Position numbers and translations under genes: made by a program. Below are positions 1 through 8,834 of a DNA stretch of 64,000 nucleotides, in pieces. The notes under the pieces were generated by a model. That model was not told where the DNA came from, ran no database searches, and saw only the letters and a list, made by a program, of their open reading frames with translations. The stretch spans positions 43,964 to 107,963 of the forward strand of contig MPUH01000100.1 in assembly GCA_001970955.1 (NCBI GenBank). The letters are read 5' to 3'. The stretch comes from Stentor coeruleus (lineage: Eukaryota; Ciliophora; Heterotrichea; Heterotrichida; Stentoridae). Each line of letters starts with the position of its first letter. Position 1 is the first letter of the stretch.

Positions 1-81
1 AGTTAGGGTAGAATTGTACATCAGGCTCATTTTCAGTACAAGAGTCACTAACACTTTTACTTTCCATATATAAACTTATAT

Positions 82-545
82 ATGGCTAATCAATATCTAG
101 AATCTCAATTGAAAAGATTTAATTTATAGAATTAGTTGGCATAATAGTTAAAACTATAGTTTATAATGTAATCCGTGCCTTATCATAATTCTAATTAATT
201 TTTCTCTAGTAATATCTGAAAAATGATAAAGGTTCAAGTTCAAAGTTGAAGAAATTAAAAAATCACTAAAAAAGTAGAGGAAGAAAGGAAATAGGTTTAA
301 TCCAGAGCTATAATAAACAAGAATACTTATTTGAAAATATATGTTCTTTAAAGAAATAGGGTTGGGGTAATTTAAAAGAAGATTAGAATTTAAGTGATTT
401 ATTATAGAAAGTGATATTGATAAGATGAAAAGAATTTTTATAGGTTAGATTGATGTTGATTTATAAAAAATATAGATTTAGATTCTGTGTATGATATGTT
501 AGATTAAGTTTAAGATATAAATAAATATAAGTATTTTTTTAAGTA
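82..545 (+). pseudogene. Decayed copy of the 468-aa coiled-coil gene at 55381-56787
   Basis: The first 16 codons (MANQYLESQLK...) match the start of the intact gene on the opposite strand (MATQYLESQLK...), and about 20 nt of 5' flank with the 'ccatatataaac' element also match. A small deletion then gives a TAG at about 127, and further in-frame stops and frameshifts follow, while nucleotide similarity remains clear to about 260. From 260 to 545 only patches resemble the 3' part of the intact gene, so internal deletion is likely. It lies upstream of MTHFR in the same relative place and orientation as the intact gene on the right. A functional role is unlikely. Confidence 0.8.
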
Positions 546-654
546 TGCNGTTAGATTGATGTTGATTTATAAAAAATATAGATTTAGATTCTGTGTATGA
601 TATGTTAGATTAAATTTAAGATATAAATAAATATAAGTATTTTTTTAAGTATGT
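444..654. other. Contig join (N at 549) with about 105 nt repeated on either side
   Basis: The sequence from 444 is repeated from 550 with one substitution. This is the signature of two overlapping contig ends set side by side with a single N, not a biological tandem repeat. It falls in the pseudogene region. Confidence 0.85.
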
Positions 655-1275
655 TAATATAAAAAGTATAAATTTCCTGTGAAGTTTATAAAGAAAAGAA
701 AAGAAAATGGTGTTATAATTTTATTTTTGATGAAGTCAAAGCCTAAATGATGATTATACATTTTTGATAGTTCATAATGGTTAGGTTTACATGAAAATAT
801 TTATTTATTTAAATAAAGTTTAGTTAGATAACTACAATACTTTTATATTTCCATTTTAAAGCATGTATTTTATAAAGTATAAATCCTGTTTCTAAACCTT
901 ATATAACTCACTAGCCCTTAAAAATCTATTATTTCCTCATAAGCCAGCAATCAAATTTATTACATCCCCAAAGCCGATTTTCTAAAATTCTTCAACAAAA
1001 ATAAATTCCATAAAATTCTATCACTTCCTCATAAACTCCTAAAAATCCAAACATAAACCTTATTCCTATCATCATCTAATATAAAAATCCCTACAACCCT
1101 CTTCCTAATTCTTAAACAACTTCAACTATAACTTTAAATTTTATATGCCAAAACCCTCCAAAAGCCAATCTTTCCTTAAAATTCAATCCAATTTCTATTA
1201 AAATCCACTCTTAACCTAAATTGTACTATAAAAACTATTCCTCCCTATTCAAAGCCTAATCTGAATTTTAAATTC
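655..1275. other. Non-coding 5' region of MTHFR, strongly G-poor on the + strand
   Basis: I see no gene here. From about 860 to the start codon the + strand is rich in A, T and C and has very few G, the composition seen 5' of most genes in this window. The stretch 660-830 has weak patches resembling the 110-aa gene at 54919-55251, which occupies the equivalent place in the right arm, but the similarity is too weak to call a pseudogene. Confidence 0.5.
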
Positions 1276-1283
1276 TGACGTCA
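1276..1283. promoter_or_regulatory. Palindrome TGACGTCA just before MTHFR start (left copy)
   Basis: The perfect 8-nt palindrome TGACGTCA sits 7 nt before the ATG and occurs at the identical spacing before the right MTHFR copy (54247-54254). It matches the classic CRE/bZIP consensus. Conservation in both copies supports a function, but the flanking 20 nt are also conserved, so this is only suggestive. Confidence 0.4.
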
Positions 1284-1290
1284 TATTTTC

Positions 1291-3075
1291 ATGAAGATAA
1301 TCGAAGCTATTGAGAAGTGCAAAGATGATGGGACTTTTCCTTTCTTTTCACTAGAGTTCTTCCCTCCAAAAACAGAAGAAGCTCTTTTCAACCTCCATCA
1401 ACGTATAGAAAGAATGTCTCAAAGCTTAGGCCCTTTATTCATTGACCTCACATGGGGAGCTGGAGGTTCAACATTTAAAGAGTCTTTAGAATTATCTTCA
1501 TGGATTGAACAATACTCAGGCTGTGAAGTTATGATGCATTTAACATTGACAAATATATCATTAGATATTATAGATCAAGCTCTTAGCAAAGCTAAAGAAG
1601 CGGGAATTTGTAATATTTTAGCTTTACGTGGAGATCCACCTCGTGGACAAGAAAGGTGGACTCATAGTGTTGAGAATTTCCAATATGCTAGAGATTTAGT
1701 AAGGTATATTAGAGAAAAACATGGGAATTATTTTGGAATATGTGTTGCTGGGTATCCTGAAGGACATACTGAATGTTCTGATATAGATACTGATATTGCT
1801 AATTTGAAATCTAAAGTCGATGCAGGAGCTGATTTTATTATAACTCAGTTATTTTATGATGTTGATATGTTTTTGAAATTTGTTAGTAAATGCAGAGAAA
1901 TTGGGATTAATTGCCCGATATTGCCTGGTATTATGCCAATACAAAGTTATCAGGGATTTCATAGAATGGTATCAATGTGTAAAGTGTCAGTGCCACAGTA
2001 TATATTAGATAAACTTGAAGAGATAAAATCAGATGATGATCAAGTCAAAGCTTTTGGTGTTGAAGTTGCTGTTCAGATGTGCAAAAAACTATTAGCAAAT
2101 GGGATTCAGGGTCTTCATTTCTACACCTTAAATCTTGAAAGGTCAGTGACAAAAATAATCCAAGAACTAAAAGTTGTAAAATTAGGAAGAGAAGCTCCAT
2201 GGTTACGTCCTGCAAATAGAAATCAAGAATGGGTTAGACCTATTAACTGGAGTAAAAGACCTAAATCATATATAGAAAGGACAACAAACTGGGATGATTA
2301 TCCTAATGGTAGGTGGAGTGATTCCAGAAGTCCAGCATATGGTTTTTCTTTCTCTGGGACTAATGCAAACTATACAAATAAACAAAAAGAAGCACTTAGA
2401 GCTATGTGGGGGCATCCATTGACAATAAAAGACCTTTCAACAGTTTTTTTGAATTTCCTTAATGGGCAAATATCACGTTTGCCATGGTTTGAAGAACAAG
2501 GTCTACAGACTGAAACTTTGATGATTAAAGATTTCTTGATAAATCTTAACCAATATGGACTATTTACTATAAACAGTCAACCTAAAGTTAACTGTGCCTC
2601 AGCTTCAGATCCAAAAGTTGGTTGGGGTCCTAGAAATGGTCGTAAAGGAGGTTATGTTTATCAAAGAGAATATATTGAATTTTTCTGTTCAAGAGACTCT
2701 TTAAATGTTATTACAACAATACTTAATAACTATCCAACAATATCATATATTGCAGTAAATATATTAGGAGAAGAGATAAGTAATATTACTGAAGGAGATG
2801 TTATTGCTATGACTTGGGGGATTTTCCCTAATCGTGAAGTTTTACAACCTACTATTTTAGATCCTTATATTTTCAAAACTTGGTGGAAAGATGAAGCATT
2901 TGGAGTTTGGGCTAATGAATGGGGTGAAGTTTATACAAGGGATAGCGAAAGTTTTGCTTTGTTACAGAATGTTAAAAGCAGTTATTATTTAGTCAATGTG
3001 TTAGAGAATGATTTTGTTGAAGGAAACCTAGAGAAAGTTTTTACTGAAGTTTTAGGATCATTAACTAGGCTTTAG
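1291..3075 (+). CDS. MTHFR: Methylenetetrahydrofolate reductase (MTHFR), left copy
   Basis: Reduces 5,10-methylene-THF to 5-methyl-THF for methionine synthesis; expected to be a cytosolic flavoprotein. The 594 residues have the eukaryotic two-part layout. The catalytic barrel (about 1-300) shows EFFPPKTEE near the start, LALRGDPPRGQ near 115 and ITQLFYD near 190. The regulatory domain (about 330-594) shows DYPNGRW.DSRSPA, TINSQP, VGWGPR and TWGIFP.RE.LQPT, which are conserved with the AdoMet-binding half of animal MTHFR. The frame is intact and ends in TAG. It differs from the right copy at 29 of 594 residues by my count, mostly conservative and concentrated near the C-terminus. No intron is needed. 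Confidence 0.96.
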   Translation: MKIIEAIEKCKDDGTFPFFSLEFFPPKTEEALFNLHQRIERMSQSLGPLFIDLTWGAGGSTFKESLELSSWIEQYSGCEVMMHLTLTNISLDIIDQALSKAKEAGICNILALRGDPPRGQERWTHSVENFQYARDLVRYIREKHGNYFGICVAGYPEGHTECSDIDTDIANLKSKVDAGADFIITQLFYDVDMFLKFVSKCREIGINCPILPGIMPIQSYQGFHRMVSMCKVSVPQYILDKLEEIKSDDDQVKAFGVEVAVQMCKKLLANGIQGLHFYTLNLERSVTKIIQELKVVKLGREAPWLRPANRNQEWVRPINWSKRPKSYIERTTNWDDYPNGRWSDSRSPAYGFSFSGTNANYTNKQKEALRAMWGHPLTIKDLSTVFLNFLNGQISRLPWFEEQGLQTETLMIKDFLINLNQYGLFTINSQPKVNCASASDPKVGWGPRNGRKGGYVYQREYIEFFCSRDSLNVITTILNNYPTISYIAVNILGEEISNITEGDVIAMTWGIFPNREVLQPTILDPYIFKTWWKDEAFGVWANEWGEVYTRDSESFALLQNVKSSYYLVNVLENDFVEGNLEKVFTEVLGSLTRL

Positions 3076-3331
3076 AATATGATTTACAAGTTTCTTATTC
3101 ATCATCAGTATTTCTTCAATAAACCTAATTCATATTATATTTATTTCTTAATTATTCAAGAATAATTTNAAAATATCACAAGTTTCTTATTCATCATCAG
3201 TATTTCTTCAATAAACCTAATTCATATTATATTTATTTCTTNTGATTTACAAGTTTCTTATTCATCATCAGTATTTCTTCAATAAACCTAATTCATATTA
3301 TATTTATTTCTTAATTATTCAAGAATAATTT
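3076..3331. other. Two contig joins (N at 3169 and 3242) in the MTHFR 3' flank
   Basis: A segment of about 70-90 nt beginning near 'acaagtttcttattc' appears three times, separated by single Ns. The middle copy begins with a short divergent flank (aaaatatc instead of atgattt). Collapsing them leaves roughly 100 nt between the two convergent genes. This is an assembly artefact, not a triplet repeat. Confidence 0.85.
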
Positions 3332-3847
3332 CTACGAGCCTCTAAAATACTGGCACTTACTTAAATCTATTGAATCAGTAGGTTCAACTTGGGACTGCCA
3401 AGTTTTTTCAAAGCTTTTTGTGCTGAAAACAGTAAACGGGTTTTGCATTGAGTTTAAGAACTTAGGAGAGTAGTTCTCAGTATCAAAAGTGTTTTGTTGA
3501 GGTTCTCTTGTCATCAATATAGGAATACTTATATACCCAAGAATTGCTTCTCGATTATCATCTTTTCTGATGTAATTCACAGTATAATGTCCAGGCTCAT
3601 TCGGGAAACTAACTCTGGCAACTCCAGAAACATTGCCAATGTCTCTCATGATAGGGATTTTTTTAGATTTCTTGTTAAAATTATGAGTCACACAGAGATA
3701 ATCTGAATCCATTATCACAGTTCGTTCCATATAGCAAAATAAATCTATATATGCACATGTATTCGTGTACTCAACTTTTGTATGTTGGAATGTGACTAAT
3801 GGTGAAGGTTTTGAACAGCACAAGTAGTCGAAGATGCTAAAATTCAT
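3332..3847 (-). CDS. Small beta-sandwich-like protein, left copy
   Basis: A 171-aa protein that I do not recognise. The predicted strand-rich segment at about 25-105, ending in FPNEPGHYTVNYI, resembles an Ig-like or SKICH-type sandwich, but that is only a fold impression. The C-terminal 60 residues are polar and probably disordered. It differs from its mirror copy (34423-34938) at only two residues by my count, the best protein conservation of any duplicated pair, which argues for purifying selection on both. The start MNFSIFDY is fixed by comparison: an upstream ATG present in both copies is out of frame here because of one extra A in the preceding A-run. Confidence 0.85.
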   Translation of the reverse strand: MNFSIFDYLCCSKPSPLVTFQHTKVEYTNTCAYIDLFCYMERTVIMDSDYLCVTHNFNKKSKKIPIMRDIGNVSGVARVSFPNEPGHYTVNYIRKDDNREAILGYISIPILMTREPQQNTFDTENYSPKFLNSMQNPFTVFSTKSFEKTWQSQVEPTDSIDLSKCQYFRGS

Positions 3848-4244
3848 TTTTTTTTCGCATATGGGTTGATAAGAATACAGAAAACTAAGGATGATATGGA
3901 AATATAGGAATAAAAATTTTGAAGGAAGTGCTTGGATAAGTGGAAAAAATAATTTTTTTTTTTTGGAGATAGTGCTGAGTGATTAAGGAAAAAAGTAGTT
4001 TTTAAAAGTGTGGAAGGGAAGTTGGAGATTTTTTTAGGGGTGAAAAAAGGAATTTACTTTTTTGATTGAAGGTTATAACTTTTTTATAATATAAGTAGAA
4101 AATGTTAATAAACCAAGAGTATTTTTATAGTAGTGGATAAATATCAATAAAACATTTTTTTAATTTAAACACTTTATTATCACCCTTACATCAAAACTTT
4201 AAACCCTTAATTCTCTTAACCAATTCATAACTACTTTATCTAAC
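3848..4244. other. Intergenic, G-rich then C-rich
   Basis: No gene seen. The first half is G-rich and C-poor on the + strand (5' flank of the minus-strand gene at 3332-3847). After about 4160 it becomes C-rich (3' flank of the minus-strand SWEET gene). Confidence 0.5.
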
Positions 4245-4856
4245 CTAATTTACTATCTTCAATCTTTTATAATAAAAGTATGCCACAACCGATCCTAAGG
4301 CAAAAATCATGCAGAATCCATTAGAAACAACCATTTTAAAATCTCTAGCAGCAATTCCATACAAAATCCAAGTCAAACAATACAAACAAGCACTAGCACA
4401 GATTTTCAAATCCACATATTTATAATCCCTAGTCCTCAATATCATTTGTAATGATTCAGTCAACGATATAAAAGAAACAATAACCAAAAATCTACAGACT
4501 AACTCTAAAAACCTATTAGTCAATACTAATACACAAATAGTTAACACCCAAATAAACCCAGTCATATACAAAGCTCTAAAATAATTCATTTGTCTTGAAT
4601 ATTTATGATATAAAAACAAACTTATCCCAGACAAAACAGCATTTAAAATATCAACAAAAAGTAATCCTATAGTATGTTTTTTAATCCCATAACAAAACCA
4701 ACATAATTGAGTTAAATGACTGACTTTCAAATATTTCCCAGGTATTTTACTAATATCATAATTCTTATTTTTATCAATAATCGCCCATATTGGGGTAAGA
4801 TTATTTAAAATCCCACAAGCTGTGCAAATTGATGACAATATAGTCAATACTTCCAT
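4245..4856 (-). CDS. SWEET (MtN3/saliva) family sugar transporter
   Basis: A 203-aa membrane protein. Hydrophobic segments in two three-helix blocks joined by a linker helix fit the seven-helix SWEET layout. The first block contains TPIWAIIDKNKNYDISKIPG followed by WFCYGIKK, matching the MtN3 pattern of TP...(V)...S....P followed by W..YG. The second repeat (about 110-200) has TESLQMILRTRDYKYV and LTWILYGIAARDFKM. SWEETs move mono- or disaccharides down gradients at the plasma membrane or vacuoles. I start at the ATG of MEVLTIL; the four preceding codons would begin at TTG. It is private to the left arm: the same slot in the right arm holds an EF-hand-like gene and a K+ channel. Confidence 0.85.
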   Translation of the reverse strand: MEVLTILSSICTACGILNNLTPIWAIIDKNKNYDISKIPGKYLKVSHLTQLCWFCYGIKKHTIGLLFVDILNAVLSGISLFLYHKYSRQMNYFRALYMTGFIWVLTICVLVLTNRFLELVCRFLVIVSFISLTESLQMILRTRDYKYVDLKICASACLYCLTWILYGIAARDFKMVVSNGFCMIFALGSVVAYFYYKRLKIVN

Positions 4857-4929
4857 TTTAATAATCAATAAAAACCTAATAATAATAAAATATCATATAA
4901 ATCCTAAATTTGGATAGAAGACTTAATCA

Positions 4930-6456
4930 TTAATGGCTTCTAATTTTACTAAAGTTCCTAAATCCATTTGTAATAAGTTTATGAATCCTTTGAAAGGCTT
5001 CATTATCCTCATCATCATAGTATTCATTATGTAATTCACTTTCAAGTGAATGCCAAGCTCCATTTAATCCCATATATCTTCCCCAAGCATGTTCACAATC
5101 ATTAATCATCAGCCTATCAATAGCGATTTTCTTATTCCCGCGGACTACTCGTCCGCGCATTTTAAGTTTTTCTTCATTTGGTAGTTGTATTTTCTGACTT
5201 GGCATAGTTGATATTTCAGTACTTTCCCCACGTTTAGGGTCGATAAGTGGCCAAAGTTTAAGCCTTTCTCCTTCATTTATAAGTCTACAACAAACTAAAG
5301 CGACTTCAAATGAAATATCAGACCTTTTTTGAACTTCAGACCTTTGGCGTTTTTGCGAGATTTCAGGTTTTAAGACTATTGGAACAGGTAAAGTTAAAGT
5401 TTGGGGTATTGGTGTTGGTGTTGGTATTGGCTGAGGAATCTGCGCTTCTTGCATTTTTGTAGAGCTTCTAAGTTCTTTTGATATTTCAAGGATTTTAGGG
5501 TCTGGGGAAAAGACTTCGAATTTCTTGTTAACTTTTTCAGCCCGTTCGTAGTCAAAACTTGCAATTCTCGACTCGACAATGTACTTTTTTAGAGTTTCCC
5601 TACAGTGAATGGAATTTAGTATAGCTTTAAGTGACTCCATGTGTTTTAGAAGGTTTTTCATCTACTTAAACAGTACTTTTTCGTAAGATTCTGCGTCGTT
5701 TTTCTTGGAGTTTCTTAGTCTCATACGCTCACGGTAACTTGTTCCTCGGGATTGAAAAGCTGATTTGAGCTGGGTATCAGTTGCCCCTTCTGATTTCCAA
5801 TACACCCTAAGTAAAGGTTTTCCCATTGTTTCACGTTTTTTCACCCAATGCTCATACATTGTCTTTAAGATAAGAGTAGCAGCTGGGTAATTTTCTGGGG
5901 CTTCAAGCTTTTCAAAGACTTTATCTTCTTTAATAAGATATGTGGCGCGAATATCAGGAATGATTTGACCTTTGCCAGTATCATGTTCCCATAATTCGAT
6001 TATTTTTTCAAAGAGATCTGAGGTTATAAGTCCTACTGGTATTTTCTTGTTTGAAATAAGAGATTCAAGTATTGGCAAGTCATCTTCCATGATTTCGTAG
6101 CCTAGGATCTTTTCAAGACTATTGGTTGGTAATGTTAGATGCTGATAATAGTATGAAGGCAGATGAAAAGGTTTTTGAGACTTTTGATAGCCTGGGACAG
6201 AGTCAATTTTAGGAACTTCTATAGGTGGTACTCGAGGGATTTGAAGTTCTGCTAGAGATCCTTCTCGATCTGTCGAAATCAGCAATCTCTTGTTTTGATC
6301 TACATTTCTTGGTCGAATTGTGTGATGCTTCTTGGTCTTACCTAAATAGTTAGTAACAGGTTGTTTAAAAAGTCTAGGCCAGGCAAGTGACTATAGTCAA
6401 ACATGCCTATGGTTGAGGCCTAGAATAAAGATGGACTTACCTTTGTCGAGTTTCAT
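4930..6456 (-). CDS. Enhancer of polycomb-like protein, left copy (three exons)
   Basis: EPC/EPL1 proteins are scaffold subunits of NuA4/TIP60 histone acetyltransferase complexes in the nucleus. Exons are 6456-6441, 6341-5677 and 5661-4930, joined across a 99-nt and a 15-nt intron; total 470 aa. The EPL1 hallmarks are an acidic EMEDDLPILESLI block, then YEHWVKKRE, then AFQSRG.SYRERMRLRN, then a helix KNLLKHMESL...CRETLKKYIVE. The last two parts are fused only if the 15-nt intron carrying the in-frame TAG is removed. The C-terminal third contains a Pro-rich stretch and a conserved acidic HNEYYDDEDNEAFQRIHKL segment. Exon lengths 16 + 665 + 732 preserve the frame exactly, and exons 1 and 2 have the same lengths in the right copy. 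It shares a divergent promoter region with the gene at 6992. Confidence 0.88.
5662..5676 (-). other. 15-nt intron in Enhancer of polycomb (left)
   Basis: Reads GTACTGTTTAAGTAG on the minus strand, begins GT, ends AG and is exactly 15 nt. It contains the in-frame TAG that otherwise splits the EPL1 domain. The right copy has GTACTCGCTAAATAG at the identical position (29881-29895). Heterotrich introns are known to be 15-16 nt. Confidence 0.92.
6342..6440 (-). other. 99-nt structured intron in Enhancer of polycomb (left)
   Basis: Begins GTAAGT, ends TATTTAG, with a yeast-type branch sequence TACTAAC whose branch A is 8 nt from the 3' end. Intron nt 17-24 (TCTAGGCC) pair with 61-68 (GGCCTAGA), and 33-37 (AGGCA) pair with 56-60 (TGCCT). 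A short UGAC/GUCA stem caps the hairpin around UAUA at 42-53. Ninety-eight of 99 bases equal the right copy, and the one change (nt 39) falls in a predicted unpaired loop. Removing it gives MKLDKGKTKKHH...; retention meets a TGA after 19 codons. It is far longer than the 15-nt introns around it. Confidence 0.8.
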
Positions 6457-6991
6457 GATGAAAGATCTTGAAGTTTTCTAATAACAACAGAGGAGATCTA
6501 AATATAATATTTTCCAAAATCTATATACCTTAAAATTTTATCATATTTTATTGATTGTGTTACTCATCACATTCTATATACAATTTTAGGTATTGTTCTA
6601 GTTCTCCTATATAAAAATACTAAATAAATTACGAAAAAGGGTGTTAGGGTGTTAAAATCAAAATTCTAGCGCCTAAAAGAAAATCTTTTACTACCATATA
6701 GAAAATAATTTTAAATTTAAATAGTAAAAGGTATATCAAAAAACCTTTTCAAAAATCGATATCACATATTTTAATAAAAATTAAAATAATTTCACAAAAC
6801 TCCTTCCAAACTTACAACAAAAGCTCACAATTATATCAACCCAACAAAATCCTTTATTTAAAACCCTAAACTTCCCAACGACTAAAACCCTTAATTTTTC
6901 CTAAAATTCAAACTCACAATATTTTCAAAACCCTTCTTTTTCCACAAATTTTCCTACCAAAATTTCATATAATTCCAATATTTATATAATA
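6457..6991. promoter_or_regulatory. Divergent promoter region between Enhancer of polycomb and the propeller gene (left)
   Basis: The 535 nt between divergent starts contain no gene. Homology to the right-arm equivalent (28538-29100) runs along most of its length. The half near 6992 is almost G-free on the + strand: positions 6881-6993 contain no G. A telomere-like octamer run lies at 6638-6654. Confidence 0.6.
6638..6654 (-). repeat. Interstitial telomere-like sequence (2.1 x CCCTAACA)
   Basis: The minus strand reads TAACACCCTAACACCCT, a perfect 17-nt stretch with period 8. CCCTAACA is, to my knowledge, the heterotrich telomere octamer. The right-arm equivalent near 28911 is degenerate (catcccaacacct). 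It could be chance in C-rich intergenic DNA or a trace of an old end. Confidence 0.4.
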
Positions 6992-8809
6992 ATGGACTTA
7001 TCCACAATAGGAATTTCCGTAACCAAACTTATCAAAGCAAGCAACTACGTCGATATCTACGACATGTTTTACCATCAGAAAATCGTCACAGTTCTCGAAG
7101 AAAAAAACAGATCCTTAGCATTATTATTAAGTAGTGGAAAACTCATAAGGTATAATCCAGAAGAACCAACATCAAAACTTTATGTTGATAGTATATGGGA
7201 ACAATACATAACCTGTGAAGTTCTTTCAGCAATACTAAGTGAAAACTATCCATGCATTTTTTATCTATCAAACAACTCAATACTTTATCTTCGAAGTACA
7301 GAAGGGGATATTCATACAGCTCAACCTAAACATCTTATAGCTTCAACATTAACATTACCTCAAGCAATAACATCTTTTACTTATAATATTTCTAAGAAAC
7401 TTGTTATTGGGTTATCAGAAAACAATATACAAATATTGTGTATAAATAAAAAAGATGAACTTGTACCTTTCGCTCCTTTTCAGCCCAGTTGTCAGAAGTT
7501 TGTATGTGAAAACTGTGTTATTTTTTCGAAAAAAATGCCTAATATTTTGTATTATCTTGATTACTTACAAGAACCAGCACCTGATAATATTAGTTTTAGT
7601 AAAGAATCAAGCACGTATTATATATTGAAAAAATGCACTATTGATAATAAAGATATTAATGAATCTAAAGTTCATATAGTAAGTTATGAGTCTGAATTAG
7701 CATCTTATGATATAAACTCTCAAGAAATTTTTGCTTTTCTAACAGTTCAACGTTATCTTTATATCCTTAAAGGTAACAAAGCTAATGGGACTAAAATCCC
7801 TTGTGATAATGATTTAGTAAAAGTTCGTTGGAGTTCATCTAGCATGTTACTTTTTGTCTTATCTTCAACATCTGAACTTTTTGTTTTTGATTCAACTTTA
7901 AACAACCTTTCAATCCATTCTAAAGGAAAAATCCACCCTTCTTTATCTTTATCTTCTGATGGACTTTTAAAAAGAATCCAAACTTTCCAGGTTTCAGAAA
8001 ACATAATCTGCTCAACATCTACAAATCTTATAGTCTGCAAACTTTTAGATGGGTATTTAAGCCCTATATCAAATCATTTACGTAAAGGTAATTTTATCGA
8101 AGCACTTGGATGTCTTGAATCAGTTCCAACCGATACTGATTTCGCTCATGGTTTTTACTTGTGTTGGAAATATGTTTTTAATAACCTTCAAACTGAATAT
8201 GTTAAATCATTAGAAAATTTATGGACTAAAAATTTTCATTCACGACTTCCAGGGCCTTTAGGTAGTCATTTATTAGTCCGTTTAGGTTTCAAACTTATTC
8301 ATGCAGGTTTTTTTGAAGCCGCATTTTTATTAGGTAGAAAACTTCGAAATATCCGTTTACTTAATGATTTAGCATATTTTGCTGATTCTAAAGGGTTTAA
8401 AGGTATAGCGTTATTAGCTAAACATGAACGTGAACTTATGGATGAAGATTATGTTGCCCCAAAAACTGAATTAGAAAATCTAGTTAAAATTACGGGGAGG
8501 ACAATGAATTCAGCTGATTATTGCCTTTTACTTAATGACTTTGAAGAAATTATGAGTATTAATAGAATAAGTGAAGCTTTAGGGAAAGGTGGGTATCTTG
8601 AAGAAAAAAATTTCTGGGAAATTGATCTTGAAGCTTATGCCAATGCCCTTATGTTAGAAGGAGAAGGGAAGTTTAGAGAAGCATTAGAAATATACACACA
8701 GCATAATTTGACGCATGAGATTAATCGAGTTAATCTTATATTGCAAATAAGTTCTAAGTCCATAAGTGCTAAAGAAAATGTTGTGGGTATGGAAGAAAGT
8801 AAAGAATAG
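6992..8809 (+). CDS. Beta-propeller/alpha-solenoid protein, WDPCP/Fritz-like candidate, left copy
   Basis: A 605-aa protein. Residues about 1-370 are a run of short beta segments with WD-like spacing. From about 375 it becomes helical, with the segment around FFEAAFLLGRKLRNIRLLND followed by DSKGFKGIALLAKHERE. That helical part recalls the C-terminal half of Fritz/WDPCP, a CPLANE subunit that helps place ciliary basal bodies and recruit intraflagellar transport; the match is from memory and tentative. Other propeller-solenoid ciliary proteins (IFT, BBS) remain possible. It is divergent to Enhancer of polycomb and convergent with the coiled-coil gene, about 55 nt between stops once the join at 8896 is collapsed. 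It ends one codon earlier than the right copy because CAG there is TAG here. Confidence 0.75.
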   Translation: MDLSTIGISVTKLIKASNYVDIYDMFYHQKIVTVLEEKNRSLALLLSSGKLIRYNPEEPTSKLYVDSIWEQYITCEVLSAILSENYPCIFYLSNNSILYLRSTEGDIHTAQPKHLIASTLTLPQAITSFTYNISKKLVIGLSENNIQILCINKKDELVPFAPFQPSCQKFVCENCVIFSKKMPNILYYLDYLQEPAPDNISFSKESSTYYILKKCTIDNKDINESKVHIVSYESELASYDINSQEIFAFLTVQRYLYILKGNKANGTKIPCDNDLVKVRWSSSSMLLFVLSSTSELFVFDSTLNNLSIHSKGKIHPSLSLSSDGLLKRIQTFQVSENIICSTSTNLIVCKLLDGYLSPISNHLRKGNFIEALGCLESVPTDTDFAHGFYLCWKYVFNNLQTEYVKSLENLWTKNFHSRLPGPLGSHLLVRLGFKLIHAGFFEAAFLLGRKLRNIRLLNDLAYFADSKGFKGIALLAKHERELMDEDYVAPKTELENLVKITGRTMNSADYCLLLNDFEEIMSINRISEALGKGGYLEEKNFWEIDLEAYANALMLEGEGKFREALEIYTQHNLTHEINRVNLILQISSKSISAKENVVGMEESKE

Positions 8810-8834
8810 TAAGATAAAGATATTTAAAAAGAGG

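Noticed and set aside
660-830. Pseudogene of the 110-aa gene in the left arm
   Set aside because: Position fits, but the similarity is patchy and no codon blocks align convincingly.
3076-3331. Triplicated 70-nt repeat after MTHFR
   Set aside because: Each copy is separated by a single N, so these are contig joins rather than a repeat array.
5659-5664. Conserved in-frame TAG followed by ATG, suggesting programmed stop read-through or two overlapping genes
   Set aside because: A 15-nt GT...AG segment ends exactly with that TAG in both copies. Removing it restores the EPL1 domain, so splicing explains it.
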